NCBI GenBank assembly: GCA_037893225.1
Contig: JAZGUH010000323.1
Coordinates: 310,001-374,000, forward strand
Length of the DNA: 64,000 nt
Origin: Hippasteria phrygiana
Taxonomy: Eukaryota > Echinodermata > Asteroidea > Valvatida > Goniasteridae
Direction: 5' to 3'
In this document: piece by piece, positions 43,317-54,660 of the stretch
How positions within the stretch are numbered: position 1 is the first letter of the stretch
How the letters are laid out: every line of letters starts with the position of its first letter
The notes under the pieces: model-generated
Told to the model about the DNA's origin: nothing
The model's database searches: none
The model's input: the letters and a program-made list of their open reading frames with translations, nothing else
Made by a program: the position numbers and the translations under genes

Positions 43317-46300
43317 TTGTGGAGAAAATTCAAACCTCGCAATGTTTATTTTCTTTCCGGCCAACATCTGTGTACATGTTACCGTCTATTTATTGCTCCA
43401 TGCATGTCAAATTCCCTGGGGTATGGACTTGCTTTACTCATTCATAATTGCATGAAATATCAACCAAATTCAGTAATTTTGACATGTATGGATAGCTTAG
43501 ATCTGGCGCTACATGTTGCAATTATCGGCGGCTTCCTAGAGTTAACACTTGTGGAGAAAATTCAAACCTCGCAATGTTTATTTTCTTCCCGGCCACCATC
43601 TGTGTGCAGATTACCTTTTATTTATTGCTCCATGCCTGTCAAATTCCCTGGGGTATGGACTTGCTTTACTCATTCATAATTGCATGAAATATCAACCAAA
43701 TGCAGTAATTTTGACATGTATGTAAAGCTTAGATCTGGCGCTACATGTTGCAATCATCGGCGGCTTCCCAGAGTTAAAACTTGTGGAGAAAATTCAAACC
43801 TCGCTATGTTTATTTTCTTTCCGGCCAACATCTGTGTACATATTACCGTCTATTTATTGCTCCATGCATGTCAAATTCCCTGGGGTATGGACTTGCTTTA
43901 TTCATTCATAATTGCATGAAATATCAACCAAATGCAGTATTTTTGACATGTATGGATAGCTTAGATCTGGCGCTACATGTTGCAATCATCGGCGGCTTCC
44001 TAGAGTTAAAACTTGTGGAGAAAATTCAAACCTCGCAATGTTTATTTTCTTCCCGGCCAACATCTGTGTACATGTTACCGTCTATTTATTGCTCCATGCA
44101 TGTCAAATTCCCTGGGGTATGGACTTGCTTTATTCATTCATTCATAATTGGATGAAATATCAACCAAATGCAGTATTTTTGACATGTATGGATAGCTTAG
44201 ATCTGGCGCTACATGTTGCAATCATCGGCGGCTTCCTAGAGTTAAAACTTGTGGAGAAAATTCAAACCTCGCAATGTTTATTTTCTTTCCGGCCAACATC
44301 TGTGTACGTGTTACCGTCTATTTATTGCTCCATGCATATCAAATTCCCTGGGGTATGGACTTGCTTTATTCATTCATAATTGCATGAAATATCAACCAAA
44401 TGCAGTGATTTTGACATGTATGTATAGCTTAGATCTGGCGCTACATGTTGCAATCATCGGCGGCTTCCTAGAGTTAAAACTTGTGGAGAAAATTCAAACC
44501 TCGCAATGTTTATTTTCTTTCCGGCCAACATCTGTGTACATGTTACCGTCTATTTATTGCTCCATGCATGTCAAATTCCCTGGGGTATGGACTTGCTTTA
44601 CTCATTCATAATTGCATGAAATATCAACCAAATTCAGTAATTTTGACATGTATGGATAGCTTAGATCTGGCGCTACATGTTGCAATTATCGGCGGCTTCC
44701 TAGAGTTAACACTTGTGGAGAAAATTCAAACCTCGCAATGTTTATTTTCTTTCCGGCCAACATCTGTGTACATGTTACCGTCTATTTATTGCTCCATGCA
44801 TGTCAAATTCCCTGGGGTATGGACTTGCTTTACTCATTCATAATTGCATGAAATATCAACCAAATTCAGTAATTTTGACATGTATGGATAGCTTAGATCT
44901 GGCGCTACATGTTGCAATTATCGGCGGCTTCCTAGAGTTAACACTTGTGGAGAAAATTCAAACCTCGCAATGTTTATTTTCTTCCCGGCCACCATCTGTG
45001 TGCAGATTACCTTTTATTTATTGCTCCATGCCTGTCAAATTCCCTGGGGTATGGACTTGCTTTACTCATTCATAATTGCATGAAATATCAACCAAATGCA
45101 GTAATTTTGACATGTATGTATAGCTTAGATCTGGCGCTACATGTTGCAATCATCGGCGGCTTCCCAGAGTTAAAACTTGTGGAGAAAATTCAAACCTCGC
45201 AATGTTTATTTTCTTTCCGGCCAACATCTGTGTACATATTACCGTCTATTTATTGCTCCATGCATGTCAAATTCCCTGGGGTATGGACTTGCTTTATTCA
45301 TTCATAATTGCATGAAATATCAACCAAATGCAGTATTTTTGACATGTATGGATAGCTTAGATCTGGCGCTACATGTTGCAATCATCGGCGGCTTCCTAGA
45401 GTTAAAACTTGTGGAGAAAATTCAAACCTCGCAATGTTTATTTTCTTCCCGGCCAACATCTGTGTACATGTTACCGTCTATTTATTGCTCCATGCATGTC
45501 AAATTCCCTGGGGTATGGACTTGCTTTATTCATTCATTCATAATTGGATGAAATATCAACCAAATGCAGTATTTTTGACATGTATGGATAGCTTAGATCT
45601 GGCGCTACATGTTGCAATCATCGGCGGCTTCCTAGAGTTAAAACTTGTGGAGAAAATTCAAACCTCGCAATGTTTATTTTCTTTCCGGCCAACATCTGTG
45701 TACGTGTTACCGTCTATTTATTGCTCCATGCATATCAAATTCCCTGGGGTATGGACTTGCTTTATTCATTCATAATTGCATGAAATATCAACCAAATGCA
45801 GTGATTTTGACATGTATGTATAGCTTAGATCTGGCGCTACATGTTGCAATCATCGGCGGCTTCCTAGAGTTAAAACTTGTGGAGAAAATTCAAACCTCGC
45901 AATGTTTATTTTCTTTCCGGCCAACATCTGTGTACATGTTACCGTCTATTTATTGCTCCATGCATGTCAAATTCCCTGGGGTATGGACTTGCTTTACTCA
46001 TTCATAATTGCATGAAATATCAACCAAATTCAGTAATTTTGACATGTATGGATAGCTTAGATCTGGCGCTACATGTTGCAATTATCGGCGGCTTCCTAGA
46101 GTTAACACTTGTGGAGAAAATTCAAACCTCGCAATGTTTATTTTCTTTCCGGCCAACATCTGTGTACATGTTACCGTCTATTTATTGCTCCATGCATGTC
46201 AAATTCCCTGGGGTATGGACTTGCTTTACTCATTCATAATTGCATGAAATATCAACCAAATTCAGTAATTTTGACATGTATGGATAGCTTAGATCTGGCG

Positions 46301-46572
46301 CTACATGTTGCAATTATCGGCGGCTTCCTAGAGTTAACACTTGTGGAGAAAATTCAAACCTCGCAATGTTTATTTTCTTCCCGGCCACCATCTGTGTGCA
46401 GATTACCTTTTATTTATTGCTCCATGCCTGTCAAATTCCCTGGGGTATGGACTTGCTTTACTCATTCATAATTGCATGAAATATCAACCAAATGCAGTAA
46501 TTTTGACATGTATGTATAGCTTAGATCTGGCGCTACATGTTGCAATCATCGGCGGCTTCCCAGAGTTAAAAC
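43317..46572. repeat. 6-mer higher-order repeat, run 1 (1,396-bp period, about 2.4 copies)
   Basis: Six monomers (five of 232 bp, one of 236 bp) recur at 1,396 bp. Each period carries one CATATC monomer and one GCAGTGATTTTG variant following the 236-bp monomer. Copy 1 has private changes at 43725 (creating AAGCTT) and 43805. Limits are approximate. Confidence 0.82.
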
Positions 46573-47268
46573 TTGTGGAGAAAATTCAAACCTCGCAATG
46601 TTTATTTTCTTTCCGGCCAACATCTGTGTACATATTACCGTCTATTTATTGCTCCATGCATGTCAAATTCCCTGGGGTATGGACTTGCTTTATTCATTCA
46701 TAATTGCATGAAATATCAACCAAATGCAGTATTTTTGACATGTATGGATAGCTTAGATCTGGCGCTACATGTTGCAATCATCGGCGGCTTCCTAGAGTTA
46801 AAACTTGTGGAGAAAATTCAAACCTCGCAATGTTTATTTTCTTCCCGGCCAACATCTGTGTACATGTTACCGTCTATTTATTGCTCCATGCATGTCAAAT
46901 TCCCTGGGGTATGGACTTGCTTTACTCATTCATAATTGCATGAAATATCAACCAAATTCAGTAATTTTGACATGTATGGATAGCTTAGATCTGGCGCTAC
47001 ATGTTGCAATTATCGGCGGCTTCCTAGAGTTAACACTTGTGGAGAAAATTCAAACCTCGCAATGTTTATTTTCTTCCCGGCCACCATCTGTGTGCAGATT
47101 ACCTTTTATTTATTGCTCCATGCCTGTCAAATTCCCTGGGGTATGGACTTGCTTTACTCATTCATAATTGCATGAAATATCAACCAAATGCAGTAATTTT
47201 GACATGTATGTATAGCTTAGATCTGGCGCTACATGTTGCAATCATCGGCGGCTTCCCAGAGTTAAAAC

Positions 47269-50200
47269 TTGTGGAGAAAATTCAAACCTCGCAATGTTTA
47301 TTTTCTTTCCGGCCAACATCTGTGTACATATTACCGTCTATTTATTGCTCCATGCATGTCAAATTCCCTGGGGTATGGACTTGCTTTATTCATTCATAAT
47401 TGCATGAAATATCAACGAAATGCAGTATTTTTGACATGTATGGATAGCTTAGATCTGGCGCTACATGTTGCAATCATCGGCGGCTTCCTAGAGTTAAAAC
47501 TTGTGGAGAAAATTCAAACCTCGCAATGTTTATTTTCTTCCCGGCCAACATCTGTGTACATGTTACCGTCTATTTATTGCTCCATGCATGTCAAATTCCC
47601 TGGGGTATGGACTTGCTTTATTCATTCATTCATAATTGGATGAAATATCAACCAAATGCAGTATTTTTGACATGTATGGATAGCTTAGATCTGGCGCTAC
47701 ATGTTGCAATCATCGGCGGCTTCCTAGAGTTAAAACTTGTGGAGAAAATTCAAACCTCGCAATGTTTATTTTCTTTCCGGCCAACATCTGTGTACGTGTT
47801 ACCGTCTATTTATTGCTCCATGCATATCAAATTCCCTGGGGTATGGACTTGCTTTATTCATTCATAATTGCATGAAATATCAACCAAATGCAGTGATTTT
47901 GACATGTATGTATAGCTTAGATCTGGCGCTACATGTTGCAATCATCGGCGGCTTCCTAGAGTTAAAACTTGTGGAGAAAATTCAAACCTCGCAATGTTTA
48001 TTTTCTTTCCGGCCAACATCTGTGTACATGTTACCGTCTATTTATTGCTCCATGCATGTCAAATTCCCTGGGGTATGGACTTGCTTTACTCATTCATAAT
48101 TGCATGAAATATCAACCAAATTCAGTAATTTTGACATGTATGGATAGCTTAGATCTGGCGCTACATGTTGCAATTATCGGCGGCTTCCTAGAGTTAACAC
48201 TTGTGGAGAAAATTCAAACCTCGCAATGTTTATTTTCTTTCCGGCCAACATCTGTGTACATGTTACCGTCTATTTATTGCTCCATGCATGTCAAATTCCC
48301 TGGGGTATGGACTTGCTTTACTCATTCATAATTGCATGAAATATCAACCAAATTCAGTAATTTTGACATGTATGGATAGCTTAGATCTGGCGCTACATGT
48401 TGCAATTATCGGCGGCTTCCTAGAGTTAACACTTGTGGAGAAAATTCAAACCTCGCAATGTTTATTTTCTTCCCGGCCACCATCTGTGTGCAGATTACCT
48501 TTTATTTATTGCTCCATGCCTGTCAAATTCCCTGGGGTATGGACTTGCTTTACTCATTCATAATTGCATGAAATATCAACCAAATGCAGTAATTTTGACA
48601 TGTATGTATAGCTTAGATCTGGCGCTACATGTTGCAATCATCGGCGGCTTCCCAGAGTTAAAACTTGTGGAGAAAATTCAAACCTCGCAATGTTTATTTT
48701 CTTTCCGGCCAACATCTGTGTACATATTACCGTCTATTTATTGCTCCATGCATGTCAAATTCCCTGGGGTATGGACTTGCTTTATTCATTCATAATTGCA
48801 TGAAATATCAACCAAATGCAGTATTTTTGACATGTATGGATAGCTTAGATCTGGCGCTACATGTTGCAATCATCGGCGGCTTCCTAGAGTTAAAACTTGT
48901 GGAGAAAATTCAAACCTCGCAATGTTTATTTTCTTCCCGGCCAACATCTGTGTACATGTTACCGTCTATTTATTGCTCCATGCATGTCAAATTCCCTGGG
49001 GTATGGACTTGCTTTATTCATTCATTCATAATTGGATGAAATATCAACCAAATGCAGTATTTTTGACATGTATGGATAGCTTAGATCTGGCGCTACATGT
49101 TGCAATCATCGGCGGCTTCCTAGAGTTAAAACTTGTGGAGAAAATTCAAACCTCGCAATGTTTATTTTCTTTCCGGCCAACATCTGTGTACGTGTTACCG
49201 TCTATTTATTGCTCCATGCATATCAAATTCCCTGGGGTATGGACTTGCTTTATTCATTCATAATTGCATGAAATATCAACCAAATGCAGTGATTTTGACA
49301 TGTATGTATAGCTTAGATCTGGCGCTACATGTTGCAATCATCGGCGGCTTCCTAGAGTTAAAACTTGTGGAGAAAATTCAAACCTCGCAATGTTTATTTT
49401 CTTTCCGGCCAACATCTGTGTACATGTTACCGTCTATTTATTGCTCCATGCATGTCAAATTCCCTGGGGTATGGACTTGCTTTACTCATTCATAATTGCA
49501 TGAAATATCAACCAAATTCAGTAATTTTGACATGTATGGATAGCTTAGATCTGGCGCTACATGTTGCAATTATCGGCGGCTTCCTAGAGTTAACACTTGT
49601 GGAGAAAATTCAAACCTCGCAATGTTTATTTTCTTTCCGGCCAACATCTGTGTACATGTTACCGTCTATTTATTGCTCCATGCATGTCAAATTCCCTGGG
49701 GTATGGACTTGCTTTACTCATTCATAATTGCATGAAATATCAACCAAATTCAGTAATTTTGACATGTATGGATAGCTTAGATCTGGCGCTACATGTTGCA
49801 ATTATCGGCGGCTTCCTAGAGTTAACACTTGTGGAGAAAATTCAAACCTCGCAATGTTTATTTTCTTCCCGGCCACCATCTGTGTGCAGATTACCTTTTA
49901 TTTATTGCTCCATGCCTGTCAAATTCCCTGGGGTATGGACTTGCTTTACTCATTCATAATTGCATGAAATATCAACCAAATGCAGTAATTTTGACATGTA
50001 TGTATAGCTTAGATCTGGCGCTACATGTTGCAATCATCGGCGGCTTCCCAGAGTTAAAACTTGTGGAGAAAATTCAAACCTCGCAATGTTTATTTTCTTT
50101 CCGGCCAACATCTGTGTACATATTACCGTCTATTTATTGCTCCATGCATGTCAAATTCCCTGGGGTATGGACTTGCTTTATTCATTCATAATTGCATGAA

Positions 50201-50750
50201 ATATCAACCAAATGCAGTATTTTTGACATGTATGGATAGCTTAGATCTGGCGCTACATGTTGCAATCATCGGCGGCTTCCTAGAGTTAAAACTTGTGGAG
50301 AAAATTCAAACCTCGCAATGTTTATTTTCTTCCCGGCCAACATCTGTGTACATGTTACCGTCTATTTATTGCTCCATGCATGTCAAATTCCCTGGGGTAT
50401 GGACTTGCTTTATTCATTCATTCATAATTGGATGAAATATCAACCAAATGCAGTATTTTTGACATGTATGGATAGCTTAGATCTGGCGCTACATGTTGCA
50501 ATCATCGGCGGCTTCCTAGAGTTAAAACTTGTGGAGAAAATTCAAACCTCGCAATGTTTATTTTCTTTCCGGCCAACATCTGTGTACGTGTTACCGTCTA
50601 TGTATTGCTCCATGCATATCAAATTCCCTGGGGTATGGACTTGCTTTATTCATTCATAATTGCATGAAATATCAACCAAATGCAGTGATTTTGACATGTA
50701 TGTATAGCTTAGATCTGGCGCTACATGTTGCAATCATCGGCGGCTTCCTA
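47269..50750. repeat. 6-mer higher-order repeat, run 2, ending at the transposon insertion
   Basis: This is the same 1,396-bp period as run 1, about 2.5 copies. The last copy is cut within a monomer by the element starting at 50751. The final CATATC monomer has a private change, TATGTATTG instead of TATTTATTG, with G at 50602. The matching position in the second block (60630) has the usual T. Confidence 0.85.
50749..50750. repeat. Target-site duplication TA, left copy
   Basis: The intact satellite reads CTTCCTAGAGTTAA. Here it reads CTTCCTA followed by the element, and the sequence after the element resumes as TAGAGTTAA at 58217. The two bases TA are therefore duplicated at the insertion. 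Confidence 0.85.
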
Positions 50751-50784
50751 CACTCTAAAAACACCCGGGTCAGATTTGACCCGG
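50751..50784 (+). repeat. Left terminal inverted repeat of element copy 1
   Basis: It begins CACTCTAAAAACACCCGGGT and pairs with the reverse complement of the right end, which begins CACTCTAAAAAGTCCCGGGT. The first 11 bases match exactly, two mismatches follow, then CCCGGGTCAGA and TTTGACCCGG match apart from a two-base length difference. Confidence 0.9.
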
Positions 50785-51264
50785 AAAGGGTCAGATCTGA
50801 CCCGGATTCCGGGTCCCAGGGGGCCTGACCCATTCCGGGTTGGCATGACCCGGAGTTCCGGGTCAGAAATTCCTGACCCGGAAAAGGGTCGCTTTTGAAC
50901 GACCCGGAAAAATAGTTTCCGGGTCAAATAATACTGACCCGGGATTCCGGGTCAAAAGTTTTATGACCCGGAATCTGGGTTTCCGGGTCAATAATTTCTG
51001 ACCCGGGACCCGGGTTACGCACACATTGACCCGGAAGGTAGGTTGAATTCATGAGATCCGGGTCAAAATTTTGTCACCTTGAATTATCCGGGTCAAAAAT
51101 CAGCCATTCCGGGTCAGATTTAACCCATTCCGGGTTGAAACTGACCCGGAATCTGGGTCACAGGGGGCCTGACCCGGCTCGGGGTTGGATTGACCCGGAG
51201 TGCCGGGTTGGATTGACCCGGAGAGTATTGACCCGGAGTGCCGGGTTGGATTGACCCGGAGAGC
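50764..51264. repeat. Left subterminal array of CCGGGTC/GACCCGG words
   Basis: About two dozen occurrences of CCGGGTC or its complement GACCCGG lie in roughly 500 bp, spaced about 10-35 bp apart and in mixed orientation, so neighbours can pair as many small hairpins. The likely role, by analogy with subterminal repeats of CACTA and other DNA transposons, is binding of the mobilising transposase. A 67-residue open frame across it is a by-product of the repeat. Confidence 0.9.
51189..51264. repeat. 38-bp direct repeat, two copies, inside the left subterminal array
   Basis: ATTGACCCGGAGTGCCGGGT and its continuation occur at 51189 and again at 51227, with 37 of 38 bases alike. This shows how the subterminal array grows by local duplication. 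Confidence 0.85.
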
Positions 51265-51290
51265 TGGATTGTATTTAGATCATTATGACC

Positions 51291-52330
51291 AACTCTTAGG
51301 TTCCAGGCTTGTCACACTGGTATGGACCCGACTTAAATCATGGTAACATTACCGACTCGCAAGTTGGAGAGCCTTGTTAACAAGGTAAGAAGAGAAACTA
51401 GAAAATAAAAAAGAAAGAAACATTTGATATTTGCCAGTTAAACATCTCATTTTAATCATCTAGGTCAAACGTCTTTGGATTTGAGGCTTTACATTGTACA
51501 CGTAGTAAAGTTTTATAGTAAGAAATTATCTGGTAAAGTTTGCGGTAAAACCTTGTGAAACTAGTGCTCAACATGCAGTAGTAATCAACTGATTGAGAAC
51601 TAGTTTCACGTGGTGCTATTGCAAGCCTTTGCAGATTTAAGGTATATTCCTTGTTCTCTTACCTAAATTTCACAAACTTTTGCTGAACTGCTATATATTT
51701 TGGAGCATTGCAAAAGTTATTAGATTTCAGATGAGCCATCAGAGAAAAAAATCTGTCAATGAATGTATTGTGGGACACCATAAATTTCCCACTGCAGATG
51801 GATGGACCATTTACGCTCATGCAGCTTATGTAGACTCATAGTTTGAGATGCTCAAAATACCAAAAAGTTTATGTATTTGTTAAAGAACACGTTTTTTGAA
51901 AATTCGTTCAAAGATTTATTTTTGGAAGAGCAGAAATAGTATATCTTTAAACAGTATGGCACAATATAAAAAAGACATAAAATATTAACCCCAAAACAAA
52001 ATAAAAAATTACAGCATTCACTAAATGCACGAATTAAAATATGAGAATAAAAGCTGCACTATAAAATGTATTTGGGCTTACCCACATTCATGGGGTATAT
52101 TGTACATGTGAGTGAAAAAAATTATAATTTGGCAAACCGAGAAACGGCAATTTAAAATGTGACTGAAATCAAGAGTGAAATATATCTTTTGATTCGATCT
52201 GGATATTTCTGCGGTAATGCAATTGGCAAGAGTTCAAAAATAATGAAAATATTAATATTGAAGAAAAAAATTAGGTAAACACTTTAATAGGCAAGTTGTC
52301 AAATAAACTTACTCATATTGCCCCAATATC
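51291..52330. other. Element interior, no gene seen
   Basis: AT-rich sequence without a credible open frame on either strand. The only structure seen is the hairpin at 51555-51609. No splice-bounded exon or known repeat was recognised. Confidence 0.6.
51555..51609. repeat. Inverted repeat/hairpin, 17-bp arms
   Basis: GTGAAACTAGTGCTCAA (51555-51571) faces TTGAGAACTAGTTTCAC (51593-51609). The arms pair at 16 of 17 positions around a 21-base loop. It could be a tiny MITE relic or a structured site; no target duplication is evident. Confidence 0.75.
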
Positions 52331-52333
52331 AAT

Positions 52334-52370
52334 GGAGTGTACATGTTATTTGTACATGAACATGTACTCC
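52334..52370. repeat. Short imperfect hairpin
   Basis: GGAGTGTACATGTT faces AACATGTACTCC, pairing with a two-base bulge around a loop of about 11 bases. It contains the ACATGTAC word that recurs elsewhere in the element (near 53957 and 55246). Confidence 0.5.
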
Positions 52371-52908
52371 TAATTACTTCTCTATCATGAGCTCTAATCA
52401 AGCGGCATATCCAGCATGTTAATGAAATTTAACCTGAACTTTTGACACTGGGTATAAATCATCACCGACATGCTTGTGGTATTTTATAGGCTACAAATCA
52501 TTTGCCGCAAAATGTCTCTCAAGTTTTACCTTACATGTTTGGGTTAATGTGCCACTCACATCATTGGTGTAATGAAGACATTTTTGTACAACATCCAAAA
52601 CAAATTATGGCTCTCATAGGCAATTGTCTCCACATTTTTGAATCTCAGATGTGGTCAAGATTTGCCAACATTTAATGACAATGTTTATATATTTTATCGT
52701 CCTTTTAATTAAACATGAAATTTAATGCACATTCATAGACAGAGTTCACTGATGACATTGCAATGTTTGTAAGCGATTGATGAAAATCGGTGATTATCAA
52801 CCAGAGAGTGCCATTCTGCGGGAAGTGTTGGGTGAATCCTCTCAGCCCCTCCCCTACCTCTAGGTACTTCCAGATTGATATAATCACTGGTTTTCAGGTT
52901 TTTGGGAG

Positions 52909-53199
52909 CTAAAAAATGCTCTGAGTGACCGAACACACGCAGAGATCGATTTGTCTCCCTTTCCCCTCTCCAAGGCCATACACAGCTTTCTGAATGGCTG
53001 CCAAGGGGAGGAGATATCCAGTACATAAAAAAGCATTTCAACATACATCTAGTGCCTTGATCATCATCCATATGTGGGAGATTGCATGTTGCTCTACGGT
53101 GATAAGCGTCTGTTCTGGCTCGAGTCGCTTCCCAAGGACAAGCATAAAGGGCTGTTTCAATGTCGGAGTATCCAGGTACCAGGGGATGTTTCTACCAAT
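52909..53199 (-). pseudogene. Candidate terminal exon 3 with in-frame TGA
   Basis: It begins after GACTATAG. Fifty-three residues, starting IGRNIPWYLDTPTLKQPF and ending KALDVC, precede TGA at 53040-53038. The same frame then continues NAFLCTGYLLPLAAIQ to AVYGLGEGKGR and ends at TAG 52911-52909. Because the sequence after TGA keeps the character of the tail, the TGA looks like a nonsense mutation. A GTATGT donor at 53046, just before it, could instead splice the stop out. A different reading frame (52705-52887, ending VNSVYECALNFMFN) is also open nearby and could be a further 3' exon, but no clean acceptor decides it. Confidence 0.5.
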
Positions 53200-53364
53200 C
53201 TATAGTCAGAGTACAAACAAATAAAGATAACAATTGTTATGTAGACCTGTACGCATAAAAAAAGCACACAATTGAACACAATCTTCATCTTTCCTGAGCC
53301 ATAAACTTTTCTATTTCATATTTATATTAATTTCATCTTGCAAAAGTCATCTTTAGATCTTTAA

Positions 53365-53813
53365 AGAGCAACTCCAACGGTTTTTAAAATAGAATTAATG
53401 TTATTGTGTTCAATATATAATAAATTACTTATTCAATACAAAATCATGTTTGTTTTGCGTCTCAATTTTGTGTTATTTTGAGAGAAATTATTACCATTTT
53501 CTGGTGGCGCAGTTAAGAAATGAAAAAAACATGTGGTACCGTAGAAAGCCGCACGCGATGTTATTGTTATTTTGCATGTGTACGTGTCGCATTGTTGCAT
53601 GCTCACTGGTAATACGTCAGAAATGAATATTAATTAGATGTAAATGAGCTTTGACGTCATGCTCCTTTTCACGAAACTGGGATAGACTTGCGTAAAGAAA
53701 GGCAACAAAAAATGTTTTTTTTAAACAAAAACCGGCATCAAAGATAAGAATATTCACAAGTATCTGTTTCATATCGAAACCTAAGAGAAGTTGGAAATCG
53801 TTGGAGTTGCTCT
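53365..53813. mobile_element. Nested 449-bp MITE with TTAA target duplication
   Basis: Termini AGAGCAACTCCAACG are perfect 15-bp inverted repeats and are flanked on both sides by TTAA (53361-53364 and 53814-53817). TTAA duplication with short inverted repeats is typical of piggyBac- and Kolobok-type elements. No coding capacity is seen; short reverse-strand open frames crossing its right end are chance. It lies in the predicted intron between exons 2 and 3 of the captured gene. Confidence 0.82.
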
Positions 53814-54066
53814 TTAAACATGTTAAATCTATATGGCAGGCCAACTAACACTAGGCGGTTCAAAATGTGAAACGTTAGATAGGATGGCATTAATTTAATT
53901 ACATATATTGAAGGTGTCTTTAGTATGCCAGGGACCATAGAAAAACTGCATGGCAAGTACATGTACATGTAGCACGGTGAAACAGTCCATCACAACTAAT
54001 AAGGTCTTTTCCCCCTTTTCTATTATTCAACGGCAGCGGAACCGGGGTCCGAGGGGGAAATTTGCA

Positions 54067-54090
54067 CCCCCCCCCCCCCCCCCCCCCCCC
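54067..54090. repeat. Poly-C tract (24 bases)
   Basis: An uninterrupted run of 24 C follows GAAATTTGCA. Its length is likely unstable and prone to sequencing error. Confidence 0.9.
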
Positions 54091-54207
54091 TTCTGGGCAG
54101 TTCCGTATAAACAAAAACAGAAAATGGTAGCAGCCAGCCGACACCGGCACTAATTTTGACCCCCCTCAAGTTTGAAAAGTGTTTTGGTGCCGTTGTTCAA
54201 TGAGCAC

Positions 54208-54348
54208 AGGCATGCAACTTGGAATTTAAAAAAAACCAGGAAATTCCAATCTTTACAAGACTTTATACAGTGTTTTTCAATTTTCAATGGCATAAGTGTG
54301 ATGTGAAAAACAAGGAAATCAGCTGATCCGAGGAAAAGTTGCATGCCT
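54208..54348. mobile_element. Nested 141-bp MITE with 8-9-bp target duplication
   Basis: Termini AGGCATGCAACTT form a perfect 13-bp inverted repeat. They are flanked by AATGAGCAC on the left and GATGAGCAC on the right (8 of 9 identical). An 8-bp duplication suggests hAT, 9 bp suggests a Mutator-like mobiliser. An internal GGAATTT...AAATTCC hairpin lies near the left end. Confidence 0.75.
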
Positions 54349-54531
54349 GATGAGCACTGTACATTCGGTTTGTCTAAACGTTTGTGAATAACACATGCGG
54401 TTGGTATTTTAGATCATACCTACTTGATTTTTTAGTGCAGATAGATGCTTAACCATCTGGTGTTCTATACTTACCGGTTATACATAAATATTTCTATGTT
54501 TAGCTATCAATGAAAAGTTAAAGATTCTTAC

Positions 54532-54653
54532 TAGTTGACGGTCTATAAATGACTTGATGGCGTCATCCCCATTACTCCTGGTGTTCTTCCCTTTCACACC
54601 AGTTGGCAATATGCAGGGCAAAACAAACACTGCCAGGTTTTTGCGATCACCCT
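54532..54653 (-). CDS. Candidate internal exon 2 of the captured gene
   Basis: This is the best-defined exon: TTCTTTTGCAG acceptor, 122 bp open in one frame, then donor CTA|GTAAGAATC. It encodes 40 residues after the split codon, starting GDRKNLAVFVLPCILP and ending SFIDRQL. Its entry phase matches exon 1 and its exit phase matches exon 3. The intron to exon 1 is about 2.2 kb. The intron to exon 3 is about 1.3 kb and contains the 449-bp and 141-bp nested elements and the poly-C tract. Confidence 0.6.
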
Positions 54654-54660
54654 CTGCAAA

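Larger units (their letters stand above)
1..50750. repeat. Satellite array, block 1: 232-bp monomer tandem repeat
   Basis: Head-to-tail repeats of one 232-bp monomer run without interruption from the first base. Each monomer carries landmarks in the same order: AGATCT (BglII), ATCGGCGGCTTC, CTTGTGGAGAAAATTC, TTTCCGGCCAACATCTG, CCCTGGGGTATGGAC, CATTCATAATTGCATG and TTGACATGTATGG. Counting from the phase at base 1 to the same phase at 50698 gives 218 monomers: 187 of 232 bp, 30 of 236 bp and one of 233 bp, which sums exactly. Monomers differ at roughly a dozen recurrent sites that occur in linked combinations (for example TACATA/TACATG/TACGTG/TGCAGA near the middle, and CATTCA with TTTATT or TTTACT). 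No gene is supported anywhere in the block. The array starts before the window, so its true left edge is unknown. Confidence 0.98.

Noticed and set aside
1..50750. Hundreds of overlapping + strand open frames of 113-124 residues along the satellite
   Set aside because: They recur once per monomer in rotating frames (232 is one more than a multiple of 3). The 120- and 124-residue frames begin at TTG and all are closed by the monomer's own stop. They drift with neutral-looking substitutions and no codon-position bias was noticed. They reflect the repeat, not genes.
1..50750. CRISPR array or other spaced repeat
   Set aside because: Monomers abut with no unique spacers, are 232 bp long and vary throughout. 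The context is eukaryotic.
1..50750. Tandem rRNA, 5S or tRNA gene cluster
   Set aside because: No conserved rRNA or tRNA motifs (no A/B box pair, no 5S internal promoter) could be recognised in the monomer.
1..50750. Centromeric satellite with CENP-B box
   Set aside because: No TTCG...CGGGA-type box is present in the monomer. A centromeric role stays possible but the sequence does not show it.
51051..51254. 67-residue open frame in the subterminal array (and 61079-61282)
   Set aside because: It is made of translated CCGGGTC repeats; a low-complexity by-product.
53038..53040. In-frame TGA read as selenocysteine
   Set aside because: No supporting selenoprotein family and no SECIS-like element was recognised downstream; nonsense mutation or splicing past it is simpler.
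53950..54153. Open frames crossing the poly-C tract on both strands
   Set aside because: They are proline/glycine runs from the homopolymer and have no other coding signal.
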